NCBI GenBank assembly: GCA_050699435.1
Contig: JBOHGM010000002.1
Span: 58,592 to 122,591 of the forward strand
Source of the DNA: GCA-003244245 sp050699435
GTDB lineage: Bacteria > Actinomycetota > Actinomycetes > Mycobacteriales > Pseudonocardiaceae
Reading direction: 5' to 3'
DNA: 64,000 nt
The notes beneath the pieces are model-generated. The model did no database searches. It was not told where the DNA came from and saw only the letters and a list, made by a program, of their open reading frames with translations. Both the position numbers and the translations under genes were made by a program. Below are positions 8,687 to 17,208 of the stretch, in pieces. Position 1 is the stretch's first letter. Every line of letters starts with the position of its first letter.

Positions 8687-9162
8687 CCCTTACGCGCCAG
8701 CATGCCTGCCAGCCTGCGCGCCACCGTGCCGGGGTCCCGCGCTGTGGTGGTGCGCAGCTTGCGCCGGACCAGTTCGCGGGCCCGCTGCTCCTCGTCCTCG
8801 GGCTGCACGGCCCCCACCGCCTCGCGGGCGACATCATCCGGCACCCCCCTGCGGCGAAGCTCAGCGCTCAGCGCCCGCCTCCCCAAACCGCGGTAGGCGT
8901 GTCCGGAATGCACCGCCGTCTCGGCGAACGCGGCGTCGTCCACCAGGCCCACCTCACCGAGCCTGTCGAGCACGGACTCGCCAACGTGCTCGGGGATCCC
9001 CCGCCGGCGCAGGGCAGCGGCCAGCTCGGCGCGGCTGCGCGGCCGGGCAGCGAGCAATTTCAGACAGATCCCACGCGCCTGCATCGCGGGGTCAGTGGTC
9101 TCGACTTCCGGCAAATCGGCATTCCTGGATGCCGGACGGGCGCCGGGGATCCGCGCGTTCAT
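8599..9162 (-). CDS. recX: RecX, RecA regulatory protein
   Basis: Small helical-repeat protein that binds RecA filaments and limits their activity. Visible repeats include ARGICLKLLAARPRSRAEL, RRRGIPEHVGESVLDRL, and YRGLGRRALSAELRRRGV followed by ARKGYSEGLAWRVVRDEL. The ATG at 9162 lies 34 bp after the recA stop and has a purine-rich GGGGG upstream; longer in-frame starts would run into recA. The recA-recX order is the usual actinobacterial one, so it should share the SOS promoter. Confidence 0.9.
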   Translation of the reverse strand: MNARIPGARPASRNADLPEVETTDPAMQARGICLKLLAARPRSRAELAAALRRRGIPEHVGESVLDRLGEVGLVDDAAFAETAVHSGHAYRGLGRRALSAELRRRGVPDDVAREAVGAVQPEDEEQRARELVRRKLRTTTARDPGTVARRLAGMLARKGYSEGLAWRVVRDELGPGSWPTEPESDPG

Positions 9163-9196
9163 TGCGGCCCCCGGCACGCCGCCTCGGTGCCGAGCA

Positions 9197-12100
9197 TCAG
9201 AAGTCGACCGGTGCCGGTACGGTCCCGTCGTCGTCCAGCTTCGCTCCGATGCCGAGCTTGTCCTTGATCCGCTTCTCGATCTCGGCAGCGATGTCGGGGT
9301 TGTCACCAAGGAACTTACGCGCATTCTCCTTGCCCTGGCCGAGTTGGTCGCCCTCGTAGGTGTACCAGGAACCCGACTTGCGAACGACGCCCTGCTCCAC
9401 GCCCAGATCGATCAGAGAACCTTCCCTGCTGATCCCGTGACCGTAAAGGATGTCGAACTCCGCTTGCTTGAATGGAGGAGCGCAGTTGTGGACGACGACG
9501 TCGTTCGCGACGAAGTTGTGCAGTTCATCCACTTCAATATCGAATGTCCGGCACCGCCGGGACGGCAGGACCTCGACGACCCGCGAGTAACACAGTTCCT
9601 CAGCAATAATCTCCTGAAGAAATGCGTCATCGAGGGCGTCCGCCAGCCGCACGATCCGGTCCCGGCGGAGCCGGCTCCCCCCCAGCACCTGCCGCATCCC
9701 ACCCTGGGGGTCGCCCACCCGCTCCCTGATCAGCTGCGCTGCCTGTTGCACGGTCACGCCTCGACTCGCGAGGTGGCTGAGCACCGGCTCAGTCACCTCG
9801 GCGGATAGGTAGACCCGCTGGGATCTCCGGCACCGGCCGTCGAGTGATGCGAGCTCCCTGACGAGCACGTTCCCACGTGGCCCCCACATGGGAACGGCGT
9901 CGGCGAACATGCTGACGTTGTCGACGCCCGCGATCCGCACCTCCCAGCCGGGCAGCTTTCCGCTGACCCGACGACCGCAGATCATGCTGCTCCGTTGCGC
10001 GCTGGGGTCTCGGCGGCGCACTGTGCTCCCGATCCCCCATCGCAGCAGTAGCCAATGCACTTGCTGAGCGAGCTGGGCCGATGTGGTCGTGTATCCCACC
10101 CGAACCCCGCCGGGCTGCTCACGGCTCACGTATCCGTCGGTCTCGAACAGCCCGAAGAGCAGATTGGAAACCACCTCAGCGGAGACATCAGGTGTAAAGA
10201 AGGGCGGCGGGACCTGCTTCTCCGGCGCCAAGCCGACATAGCCATCACCGATCAGGTAGCCGAGCAGACGAGCGTGCTCCGGTGTGACCGGTTCGGCGTC
10301 CCCGAACCCGAGGAATTCCCGGGGTCGCGCCACCCGATCCCCAGCCGCAAGCTGGCCTGCTGGGCGCCAGCCACCCTCAGTGAGGATCTTGTGATCCGGC
10401 GTCACCCACAGCTCGGTGCCGTCACGCAGCCGCAGACCCATCACATCCTGCTCGCCCTGGGCGAACCAGGAGACCACCGGCCGGCTGTGCAGCACCCCCG
10501 CCTTGTCTGCGGCGACCACGTGCACCGGGAGCTGTTCGTCGACGACATTCTCGATCAGGTGCGTCTGGCCCGTCACCGGGTCGAACACCCGGGTCCCAGC
10601 AGCCACGCACTTATTCTTCACCACCTTGACGCGAGTCCGGTTGCCGACCGCGTCTCCGCCCTCCTTGAGCGTCTCGATCCGGCGAATGTCCAGCCGCACC
10701 GAGGCATAGAACTTCAGCGCCTTGCCACCGGTAGTGGTCTCCGGGGAGCCGAAGAAAACCCCGACCTTCTCCCGGAGCTGGTTGATGAAGATCGCGGTGG
10801 TGCCCGAGTTGCTCAACGCACCGGTGATCTTGCGAAGTGCCTGGCTCATCAGCCTGGCCTGCAGGCCAACATGCGAGTCGCCCATCTCGCCCTCGATCTC
10901 CGCCCGCGGCACCAGGGCGGCCACCGAGTCGATGACCACCACGTCCAGCGCGCCGGAGCGGATCAGCATGTCCGAGATCTCCAGCGCCTGCTCCCCGGTG
11001 TCCGGCTGGGAGACCAGCAGGGCGTCGGTGTCCACCCCGAGCGCCTTGGCGTAGTCGGGATCCAGCGCGTGCTCGGCATCGATGAACGCGGCGATCCCGC
11101 CTGACCGCTGAGCGTTGGCCACTGCATGCAGCGCAATTGTGGTGTTGTGCGACAGCACACCGTTGGCGATGAAGCTGTGTGTGTCGGGCAGCGCGACGTC
11201 GAAGGTCGGCTGGAGGCCGCCATCTTCGATCGACACGACTGCCTCGTAGGTGTACCTCGTATCGGCAAGCGTCCTCGAATGCCCAACGATGGCCCGGCTC
11301 GTCGGGATGTTGGTGAGCTGCGCATCCCTGGGAGACTTCCGGAAGTGTGCGGCTACCTGAGCACTCCACCGTTGCGAGCGGAAACCGACCTCTGAGAGGA
11401 ACCCGCCGGCTGTCGAGGGATCGATCGTCACGGTCCAGTAGTCACGGTTGTACGTCGTGTCGTACTTCGAGGACACTGATGCAGGAACCCCGAGCCCGTA
11501 GAGCATGAGCTGGACCTCACGGGCCAATTGCTCGGACGCAGTACCCAGGCCGATGGCCGACGACGTATCGATCCATCCGTCTCCTTCGAACAGCGCGGAC
11601 AGGAACGCTCGCTGGGCCTTATGCCCGGCGGTGCGAACACACGCCGGAACGGTCTTTCCCGTCGCCGTGACATAGTCGAGGCCGTATCGCTTGTGCACGA
11701 GCTCACGGACCTGCCTGCCCGGAACGTCGTATTCCTTGTCGTAGTAGCACCGCACCTCGGCGCCGAGGACGTGCTTGGCCAAGGTGGTGAACTCCGCCCC
11801 GACCTCGATATCCCAGTTCGTGAAGCGGAGTCGGTACCGGTCATTGAGCGTGCCTTCAGCGACGAGATAACCGAGCAGAACGGCCTCGTCCTCGCTCAGC
11901 TCGCCTGTCGCAGCGGCCTCGACGGCACCGAAGGCGGCCGAGACGATGGTGTCGCCGACCTGGATGTCCCTCCCCTTCCGCCACACGATGAACCCACGCT
12001 CGTTCATCACGCGCAGCGGGTGGTTCTGCGTCACCGAGACGGTGCGGCCAGAGCGGCATGTGATGCGCAGGACCGGCTTCCGGTTGTTGTGCGTCAATGC

Positions 12101-12484
12101 GGCGAGCGTCTCCAGTTCACCCCGCTCGTTCACCATCCGCACACTGAGCCCCCGGACGTCGGTGGTCCGGGACGTACACGAGGCCCGCTGCCCGCATCGC
12201 TCGAAGAGCTCTGCGACTGTCTCCAGGCCACGATCGGTCCACACGTAGGTGTCGGCCGTGAGGCACTTCCCGCTGCTCTCCGGTCCGTATACCTCGATCA
12301 CCCGGCCGCGGGGCAGGCCGCCGATGCCCAGTGCCACGTCCAACGCTATGGACCCGGTGGGGATCACCTCGACGGGCGCGCGGCCCTCCTGGCCGAGGCG
12401 CATCACCGAGCCTTTGCCGTACTGCTTGTCGATCTGGGCCAAGGCGAGCTCGAGCGCCTTCTCCCGGTCCGGTGCTGGTCCCAT
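9197..12484 (-). CDS. recA: RecA recombinase precursor with two inteins
   Basis: The reading frame encodes 1095 residues, but removal of two inteins leaves a 346-residue RecA (73 + 178 + 95), the normal size. Exteins begin MGPAPDREKALELALAQID, contain the Walker A GPESSGK|TT, the DSVAALVPRAEIEGEMGD region, the L2 loop (FFGSPETTTGGKALKFY) and a usual acidic C-tail. Intein 1 (residues 74-447) splits the Walker A motif after its lysine; intein 2 (626-1000) follows mature residue K251, the site used in M. tuberculosis RecA. The start at 12484 matches the family N-terminus. A LexA box lies 127 bp upstream. RecA activity requires both splicing events. Confidence 0.97.
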   Translation of the reverse strand: MGPAPDREKALELALAQIDKQYGKGSVMRLGQEGRAPVEVIPTGSIALDVALGIGGLPRGRVIEVYGPESSGKCLTADTYVWTDRGLETVAELFERCGQRASCTSRTTDVRGLSVRMVNERGELETLAALTHNNRKPVLRITCRSGRTVSVTQNHPLRVMNERGFIVWRKGRDIQVGDTIVSAAFGAVEAAATGELSEDEAVLLGYLVAEGTLNDRYRLRFTNWDIEVGAEFTTLAKHVLGAEVRCYYDKEYDVPGRQVRELVHKRYGLDYVTATGKTVPACVRTAGHKAQRAFLSALFEGDGWIDTSSAIGLGTASEQLAREVQLMLYGLGVPASVSSKYDTTYNRDYWTVTIDPSTAGGFLSEVGFRSQRWSAQVAAHFRKSPRDAQLTNIPTSRAIVGHSRTLADTRYTYEAVVSIEDGGLQPTFDVALPDTHSFIANGVLSHNTTIALHAVANAQRSGGIAAFIDAEHALDPDYAKALGVDTDALLVSQPDTGEQALEISDMLIRSGALDVVVIDSVAALVPRAEIEGEMGDSHVGLQARLMSQALRKITGALSNSGTTAIFINQLREKVGVFFGSPETTTGGKALKFYASVRLDIRRIETLKEGGDAVGNRTRVKVVKNKCVAAGTRVFDPVTGQTHLIENVVDEQLPVHVVAADKAGVLHSRPVVSWFAQGEQDVMGLRLRDGTELWVTPDHKILTEGGWRPAGQLAAGDRVARPREFLGFGDAEPVTPEHARLLGYLIGDGYVGLAPEKQVPPPFFTPDVSAEVVSNLLFGLFETDGYVSREQPGGVRVGYTTTSAQLAQQVHWLLLRWGIGSTVRRRDPSAQRSSMICGRRVSGKLPGWEVRIAGVDNVSMFADAVPMWGPRGNVLVRELASLDGRCRRSQRVYLSAEVTEPVLSHLASRGVTVQQAAQLIRERVGDPQGGMRQVLGGSRLRRDRIVRLADALDDAFLQEIIAEELCYSRVVEVLPSRRCRTFDIEVDELHNFVANDVVVHNCAPPFKQAEFDILYGHGISREGSLIDLGVEQGVVRKSGSWYTYEGDQLGQGKENARKFLGDNPDIAAEIEKRIKDKLGIGAKLDDDGTVPAPVDF
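9485..10609 (-). mobile_element. RecA intein 2, at the M. tuberculosis site, endonuclease core shortened
   Basis: 375 residues from Cys1 (CVAAGTRVFDPVTGQTH) to VVVHN, followed by the native extein Cys (CAPPFKQAEFD). It is recognisably the same lineage as the M. tuberculosis RecA intein, which is 440 residues (from memory): HVVAA, RPVVSWF, TPDHKILTE, MWGPRGN and RLRRDR are shared. The two LAGLIDADG helices, LLGYLIGDG and LLFGLFETDGY, are only about 33 residues apart start to start instead of roughly 100, so about 65 residues of endonuclease core are missing. Splicing residues look intact. Confidence 0.92.
11144..12265 (-). mobile_element. RecA intein 1, inside the Walker A motif, full-length LAGLIDADG type
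   Basis: 374 residues from Cys1 (CLTADTYVWTDRG) to the terminal VLSHN, followed by Thr+1 of the extein. Block B is TVSVTQNHP, and block F/G is QPTFDVALPDTHSFIANGVLSHN-like in layout. Two dodecapeptides, LLGYLVAEG (intein residues 131-138) and FLSALFEGDGW (221-231), are about 90 residues apart, the spacing expected of a complete LAGLIDADG homing endonuclease, and each keeps an acidic residue. It interrupts GPESSGK|TT, so unspliced RecA cannot bind ATP. Confidence 0.93.
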
Positions 12485-12610
12485 CTGACGGTCCACCCTC
12501 ACTGATCGGGTCTTCTGGGTCGATGCTGACGCTAGGCCGTGGGACCGACACTTCGCGGCAGCGCACGCCGGATCTGTGGACAACGGGTCCGGCTGTGGAC
12601 AACAGCCTAG

Positions 12611-12626
12611 CCGAACACGTGTTCGA
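12611..12626. promoter_or_regulatory. LexA/SOS box upstream of recA
   Basis: CCGAACACGTGTTCGA reads on the minus strand as TCGAACACGTGTTCGG, one mismatch from the actinobacterial SOS consensus TCGAAC-N4-GTTCGA. It lies 127 bp before the recA start, in the expected orientation-independent position for LexA control of recA-recX. Confidence 0.88.
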
Positions 12627-12688
12627 GGTTAGGACCGACACGCCCGGACAGTAAGATCTGCCGCTCGTCCTGCCTGGGTCCGACGTGA

Positions 12689-12883
12689 TCAGCGCCGCTC
12701 TTCGGGCACGTCGAAAGCCGTGCACACGGCAGCCCAGACCCGCTTGATGTCGAGACCGGCCTCCAGGGCACCGTCCACCGTGCGGCCGCCGAGTTCGGCG
12801 AACACATGGTCATGGGCCAGCGCGGCGGCTCGGACCGGGCCGAACTCCTCGTCCATCCGCTGCCGGAAATGGGTAATCCGCAC
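12689..12883 (-). CDS. DUF3046 family protein
   Basis: 64-residue cytoplasmic protein MRITHFRQRMDEEFG...RRTVDGALEAGLD-like, matching the actinobacterial DUF3046 family in length and in the DHVFAELGGRTVDGALEAG and VWAAVCTAFDVPE segments. It sits immediately upstream of recA on the same strand, its customary position in actinobacteria. Function unknown; the constant linkage suggests a role near DNA repair, which is inference only. Confidence 0.85.
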   Translation of the reverse strand: MRITHFRQRMDEEFGPVRAAALAHDHVFAELGGRTVDGALEAGLDIKRVWAAVCTAFDVPEERR

Positions 12884-12923
12884 CGCGTCAGGTTAAGTGC
12901 GCGCCCCGCGATATCGTAACGGG

Positions 12924-13046
12924 GTGCTCGTCCAGGCCGACCCGACCGGGCTCTCCTCTCCCGCGGGACAGCTGGTGATTCTCCTCGGCCTGCTCTCCGC
13001 GCTGGTGGTGCTCATCCGCTGGTGGTGGCAGCAGCGGGGACGCTGA
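12924..13046 (+). CDS. Small single-pass membrane protein (40 aa)
   Basis: A GTG-initiated reading frame encodes 40 residues: a short hydrophilic N-terminus, one hydrophobic helix (AGQLVILLGLLSALVVLIRW) and a WWQQRGR basic tail that would face the cytoplasm. It is divergent from DUF3046 and convergent with the MFS gene. No family recognised; the strong transmembrane pattern and positive-inside tail are the only support. Confidence 0.5.
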   Translation: MLVQADPTGLSSPAGQLVILLGLLSALVVLIRWWWQQRGR

Positions 13047-13069
13047 GCCGGCCCGTCGCTTACGCGGTG

Positions 13070-14350
13070 TCACCCGGGTGCCACCCGGACCGCGACGGCC
13101 ACGGTGACTACTAGGAACGGCAGCACCAGCAGGCCGGTGGCCAGCGCAAGCGCGCCGTATGAGGCCCCCGCCACCGCTGCCCCGGCCAGCACCCCGCCCA
13201 GCGCCCCGCCCACATTCATCATGAGATCACCGATGCCCTGCACGACAGGTCGCACCGGCACCGGGACCGATTCGGTGAGCAGCGCCGAGCCCGCGACCAG
13301 ACCGCAGGACCAGCCGAGACCGAGCAGCACTAAACCGACCGAGAACCACGCGGTGTCCGAGGACGGCACCAAACCGGCCACCCCCGCCGCCACCACCAGC
13401 AGCACGGCGCCCAGGGCCAGGACCGGAACCCGCCCCATCCGGTCGGCAAGCCAGCCGATCAGCGGGCTCACCGCGAACATGCCTGCGATGTGCAGGCTGA
13501 TCACGAGCCCGACGACCTGCAGCGAGGCGCCGCCGTGGTCCATGTGCACCGGGGTCATCGCCATCAGTCCGACCATCACGGTGTGGCACACCACGATCCC
13601 GGCGAGCGCCAACCGGGCTTCTGACGAGGACCGCAGCGCCCGCCAGCCAGCGACCCGGTCGCCGGGCTCCCGATGCGCGGTGGAGTGCGGGTCCGGCTCG
13701 GCGCTGTCCCACAGCACTCGCAGTGGGTCAGGCCGCAGGCCGATGACCACAGTCACCGCCGCCAGCCCGAAGGCCACTGCGGACAGCAGGAACGGCCCGG
13801 CTACCCCCGGCACCCCCAGGGTCGTCGCCGCGTCGTTCGCCGGAGCTGTCAGGTTGGGGCCGGCTACCGCGCCCACGGTCGTCGCCCACACCACCAGCGC
13901 CAGGTCTCGGGCGCGGTGGCTCGGTGCGGCGAGATCGGTGGCCGCGTACCGGGCGGCCAGCGCGGCCGTGGTGGCGCCGCCGAACGCCAGCAGACCAACC
14001 AGCAGCACGGTGACGTTGCCCAGTACGGTGGCCACCGTGGCGACGGCGGCGCCTGCGGTGGCCACCGCGTAGGCGGCCAGCAAGGCCGTTCGACGACCGC
14101 GCCGGGCTGCCAGCCGGGCCACCGGGATCGACATCAGCGCTGCGCCGACCACCGTCGAGGTCACCGCGAGCCCGCCCAGGGTGTCCGAACCGGAGAGCGA
14201 CGCGGCGATCAGCGAGGAGACAGCCAGCCCGGTGGCCATCCCGACGCCGCCGAGCACCTGGCTGGTCGACAGCGTCCGGACCACCCGGCGCTGGACCTCG
14301 GCTGTGGATAAACCGTCAGTGAGCATACGGGCCAGGACTCGCATCGCCAC
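13070..14350 (-). CDS. Major facilitator superfamily transporter
   Basis: 426 residues with about 12 hydrophobic segments. The MFS loop between helices 2 and 3 appears as ARLAARRGRRTALL, and the equivalent in the second half as GWLADRMGRVPVLALG. This fits a proton-driven drug or metabolite exporter. Its ATG directly abuts the stop of the upstream MBL/Rieske gene (14350/14351), so the two are probably co-transcribed. Substrate cannot be inferred. Confidence 0.85.
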   Translation of the reverse strand: MAMRVLARMLTDGLSTAEVQRRVVRTLSTSQVLGGVGMATGLAVSSLIAASLSGSDTLGGLAVTSTVVGAALMSIPVARLAARRGRRTALLAAYAVATAGAAVATVATVLGNVTVLLVGLLAFGGATTAALAARYAATDLAAPSHRARDLALVVWATTVGAVAGPNLTAPANDAATTLGVPGVAGPFLLSAVAFGLAAVTVVIGLRPDPLRVLWDSAEPDPHSTAHREPGDRVAGWRALRSSSEARLALAGIVVCHTVMVGLMAMTPVHMDHGGASLQVVGLVISLHIAGMFAVSPLIGWLADRMGRVPVLALGAVLLVVAAGVAGLVPSSDTAWFSVGLVLLGLGWSCGLVAGSALLTESVPVPVRPVVQGIGDLMMNVGGALGGVLAGAAVAGASYGALALATGLLVLPFLVVTVAVAVRVAPG

Positions 14351-15877
14351 TCACAGGCGCGAAGCGCGTATCTCGTGTCCGGCCGAGGTCAGGCAGCTGC
14401 CCTTGGCCAGGTCGAAGCGCCAGCCGTGCAGCGCGCAGGTGAGCACCCCGTCCTCGACGGATCCGAACCTGGCCAGGTCGGCGCGCAGGTGCGGGCAGCG
14501 GCGCTGCACCCGCCAGCCGTCGAGCTCGATGTCCGCGCCGTCGTCGTTCTGCTCCTCGTACCAGTTCTCGACGTAGTCGATGCGCTCCTCGGACAGGCAC
14601 TTGAAGAAGATGTAGACGAACTCGTTGTACTGGCCGACCCGGCTGGCCCGGAACCGCAGCGAGAGGAACAGGCTGTTCGACCAGTCCACCTCGCGGCGGG
14701 CCAAGTTGGTGGCGACCAGATCCGCCGAGGTGGACAGCCGGTAGCGGCAGTGCTCGCCGGCGAACTCGCGCACCTCGCGAGCGGTGAAGTCGACCACCAG
14801 CGAGCGCTCCCCGACGTCGAGCCGGACCGGGCCGCCGACCCCGGTGCAGATGTTCTCGGCCCGCTTGAGCAGCGGCTCCCACCACTGCTTGAGCTGCTCG
14901 AGCAGATCAGCGGGCGCTGCTGCCCGGCTGGCCCGTTCCCTGGCCAGGGCAGGCTGTGCGCGGGCCTGGTACTCGCGCAGGTAGGCCGTCTTCTCCTCGA
15001 AGATGTGCCGGATCTCGGACTCCGGGTGGCGGTGGGTGAGCTCGCAGTGCGGCCCGTCCAGCTCGGCGACGGTGCCCGGCAGCAGCAGGTGCGCCGACAC
15101 CGCAGGCCGGGTGTCACGTAGCTCAGCGAGGAACTCCACCTGGTCGGTGAAGATGCTCTCACCGTTGCGTCCGAGGCCGTTGACGTGGAAAAGCTCCTCG
15201 TCGAGGAAGCACGGCGGGCCCGCCGTTGGGAACACGTGCGCGGCGCCGACGGCGTCGATGTAGCGCAGCGCCCGGTCGCTCTGGCCGGCCCGCTTGCGGC
15301 GGGCGAACTCCTTCTTCGCGGCCTCGGGCAGGTCGTAGACCATCGGCCACCAGATCGCCCCGGAGAACTGGGTGAAGTAGCCGTGCACCTCGCCGAACTC
15401 GCGCAACGCTTCGACATCCAGCGGGTGGGCGTCGTTCTGGTTGAGGATCACGGTGCGGCCGTCGTCCAAGGACAGCGCCGAGTCGCCGATCGGCCCGTCG
15501 CTCGGCCCGGTCAGCGATGTGATCATGATGCGTAGCCCGTCGCGCTGCACCGGCGCACCGTTCGAGGTGCGCAGGAAGTTGGTGAAGCCCAGCGCGGCGA
15601 GCTCGCGTTCCAGCTCGTCGGTGGGGTAGTCGGGCAGCAGCACCGTGGTGTCCTTGCGCACGTGGCGGCGCAGCAGCTCGGCATCGAAGTGATCCCGGTG
15701 CAGATGGGACACGTAGAGGTAGTCGGCCTGTCCGAGGGCGTCCCAGTCCAGTTCACTGTTGTCCGGGAAGGGGAACCACGAGCCGAAGAAGGCCGGGTTC
15801 ACCCATGGATCGCACAACACACTGCCTGCGTGCGTCTCGACGAACAGCCCGGCGTGCCCGACCCCGGTGACCCGCAT
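14351..15877 (-). CDS. Metallo-beta-lactamase-fold hydrolase fused to a C-terminal Rieske domain
   Basis: 508 residues. The N-terminal half has a beta-lactamase fold of the UlaG/NAPE-PLD kind with zinc ligands H58-x-H60-x-D62-H63 (SHLHRDHFD). The C-terminus holds a Rieske [2Fe-2S] site C461-x-H463 and C481-x2-H484 (CPH, CALH). The middle (about 250-400) has no motif I recognise. CMP-Neu5Ac hydroxylase combines the same two modules but with Rieske first, so this is a swapped arrangement. The ATG at 15877 has AGGAGA just upstream. It is followed without gap by an MFS gene. A redox-linked hydrolase or oxygenase is likely; substrate unknown. Confidence 0.8.
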   Translation of the reverse strand: MRVTGVGHAGLFVETHAGSVLCDPWVNPAFFGSWFPFPDNSELDWDALGQADYLYVSHLHRDHFDAELLRRHVRKDTTVLLPDYPTDELERELAALGFTNFLRTSNGAPVQRDGLRIMITSLTGPSDGPIGDSALSLDDGRTVILNQNDAHPLDVEALREFGEVHGYFTQFSGAIWWPMVYDLPEAAKKEFARRKRAGQSDRALRYIDAVGAAHVFPTAGPPCFLDEELFHVNGLGRNGESIFTDQVEFLAELRDTRPAVSAHLLLPGTVAELDGPHCELTHRHPESEIRHIFEEKTAYLREYQARAQPALARERASRAAAPADLLEQLKQWWEPLLKRAENICTGVGGPVRLDVGERSLVVDFTAREVREFAGEHCRYRLSTSADLVATNLARREVDWSNSLFLSLRFRASRVGQYNEFVYIFFKCLSEERIDYVENWYEEQNDDGADIELDGWRVQRRCPHLRADLARFGSVEDGVLTCALHGWRFDLAKGSCLTSAGHEIRASRL

Positions 15878-16036
15878 GTTCTCTCCTGCCCCGCTCCACA
15901 CCCGGCCAATACCCCGACTAGATGGTGCCATCCCCCTTTCGCAGTGGGAGCGGGCGCCTGCCGCGCGGGCGGGTCCTAGGCTCGGGGTAGCTCTGCGGCC
16001 ACAGCCTGCGCCACCGGGCAGAGGGGAGTCACCACC

Positions 16037-17134
16037 GTGACAGACGTATTCGGATCCAGCGACCACGAACAGATCGTGTTCTGCCGCGACGAGCCCTCCG
16101 GGCTCCGTGCCATCGTCGCCATCCACTCCACGGCACTGGGGCCTGCGCTCGGCGGCACCCGGTTCCACCCCTACTGCAGCGAGGAAGACGCACTCGCCGA
16201 CGTGCTGAACCTCTCCCGGGCGATGTCCTACAAGAACGCGCTCGCCGGGCTCGACCACGGTGGCGGCAAGGCCGTCATCCTCGGCGACCCCACCCGGCAC
16301 AAGACCGAGGCGCTGCTGCGCGCCTACGGACGGTTCGTGCAGTCGCTGAGCGGGCGTTACGTCACCGCCTGCGACGTCGGCACTTATGTCGAGGACATGG
16401 ACGTCATCGCCCGCGAGTGCGAGTTCGTCACCGGACGCTCCCCAGCCCAGGGCGGCGCAGGTGACTCCTCGATCCTCACTGCACTCGGCGTGTTCCAGGG
16501 CATGCGCGCGGCCGCCGAGCACGTCTGGGGTGAGCCCACTCTCGCCGGTCGTCGGGTGGGCGTCGCCGGGGTCGGCAAGGTCGGGCGGCTGCTCGTCGAT
16601 CACCTGCTCACCGACGGCGCGCAGGTGATCGTGGCCGAGGTCAGCGAGCGGGCGATCGCGCGAACCTGTGCGACCCATCCCGAGGTGGCGGTGGCACCCG
16701 ACACCGCAGCGCTGATCCGCGAGCCGATCGACGTCTACGCCCCGTGCGCGCTCGGCTGTGCGCTGGACGACGCCACGGTCGCGGCGCTGGCTGCCAAGAT
16801 CGTCTGCGGTGGGGCGAACAACCAGCTGGAACACGCCGGCGTGGAGAAGCTGCTCGAAGAGCGGGGGATCCTTTACGCGCCCGACTACGTGGTGAACTCC
16901 GGCGGGGTCATCCAGGTCGCCGACGAGATCGGCGGCTTCGACTTCGAGCGAGCCCGCGCCCGGGTCGCCGGGATCTTCCACACCACTCGGTCGATCTTCG
17001 AGCTGGCCGAGCAGGACGGGGTGCCCCCTGCCGTGGCCGCAGATCACCTGGCCGAGCAACGCATGGCGGAAGTGGGTCGGCTGCGCAAGATCCTGGTCGA
17101 CGGGCGTGGCGCGCGGCGCCGAACCAGTCGGTGA
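16037..17134 (+). CDS. vdh: Valine (branched-chain amino acid) dehydrogenase
   Basis: NAD-dependent oxidative deaminase of the Glu/Leu/Phe/Val dehydrogenase family, converting valine to 2-oxoisovalerate in branched-chain degradation and precursor supply. Close resemblance to Streptomyces Vdh is seen in AIHSTALGPALGGTRFHPY, SYKNALAGLDHGGGKAVI (catalytic lysines), TACDVGTYVEDMD and the NAD-binding VGVAGVGKVGRLLVDHLL. 365 residues is the family length. GTG start at 16037. It is divergent from the MBL/Rieske gene with about 160 bp between them. Confidence 0.93.
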   Translation: MTDVFGSSDHEQIVFCRDEPSGLRAIVAIHSTALGPALGGTRFHPYCSEEDALADVLNLSRAMSYKNALAGLDHGGGKAVILGDPTRHKTEALLRAYGRFVQSLSGRYVTACDVGTYVEDMDVIARECEFVTGRSPAQGGAGDSSILTALGVFQGMRAAAEHVWGEPTLAGRRVGVAGVGKVGRLLVDHLLTDGAQVIVAEVSERAIARTCATHPEVAVAPDTAALIREPIDVYAPCALGCALDDATVAALAAKIVCGGANNQLEHAGVEKLLEERGILYAPDYVVNSGGVIQVADEIGGFDFERARARVAGIFHTTRSIFELAEQDGVPPAVAADHLAEQRMAEVGRLRKILVDGRGARRRTSR

Positions 17135-17171
17135 CCACCAAGCACGCCATCACCCATGCGGACACCCACCG

Positions 17172-17208
17172 TCGACATCAGTAGTATGGAGGTCGTATAC
17201 TTCCGCTG
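17172..17208 (+). promoter_or_regulatory. Leaderless promoter and candidate operator of the PIN toxin-antitoxin pair
   Basis: TCGACA (17172-17177) and TATACT (17196-17201) form a -35/-10 pair with an 18-bp spacer. The -10 sits at -12 to -7 from the antitoxin GTG at 17208, so transcription should start on the start codon. AGTAT (17183-17187) and ATACT (17197-17201) form an inverted repeat across the -10, a natural site for autorepression by the antitoxin. Confidence 0.6.

Noticed and set aside
10055..11104. Long plus-strand frame opposite recA
   Set aside because: Shadow of the RecA and intein coding sequence.
9197..12484. RecA as a fusion or misassembled gene because of its 1095 residues
   Set aside because: Both insertions have Cys1, block B His, terminal His-Asn and a Cys or Thr +1 residue, so they are inteins.
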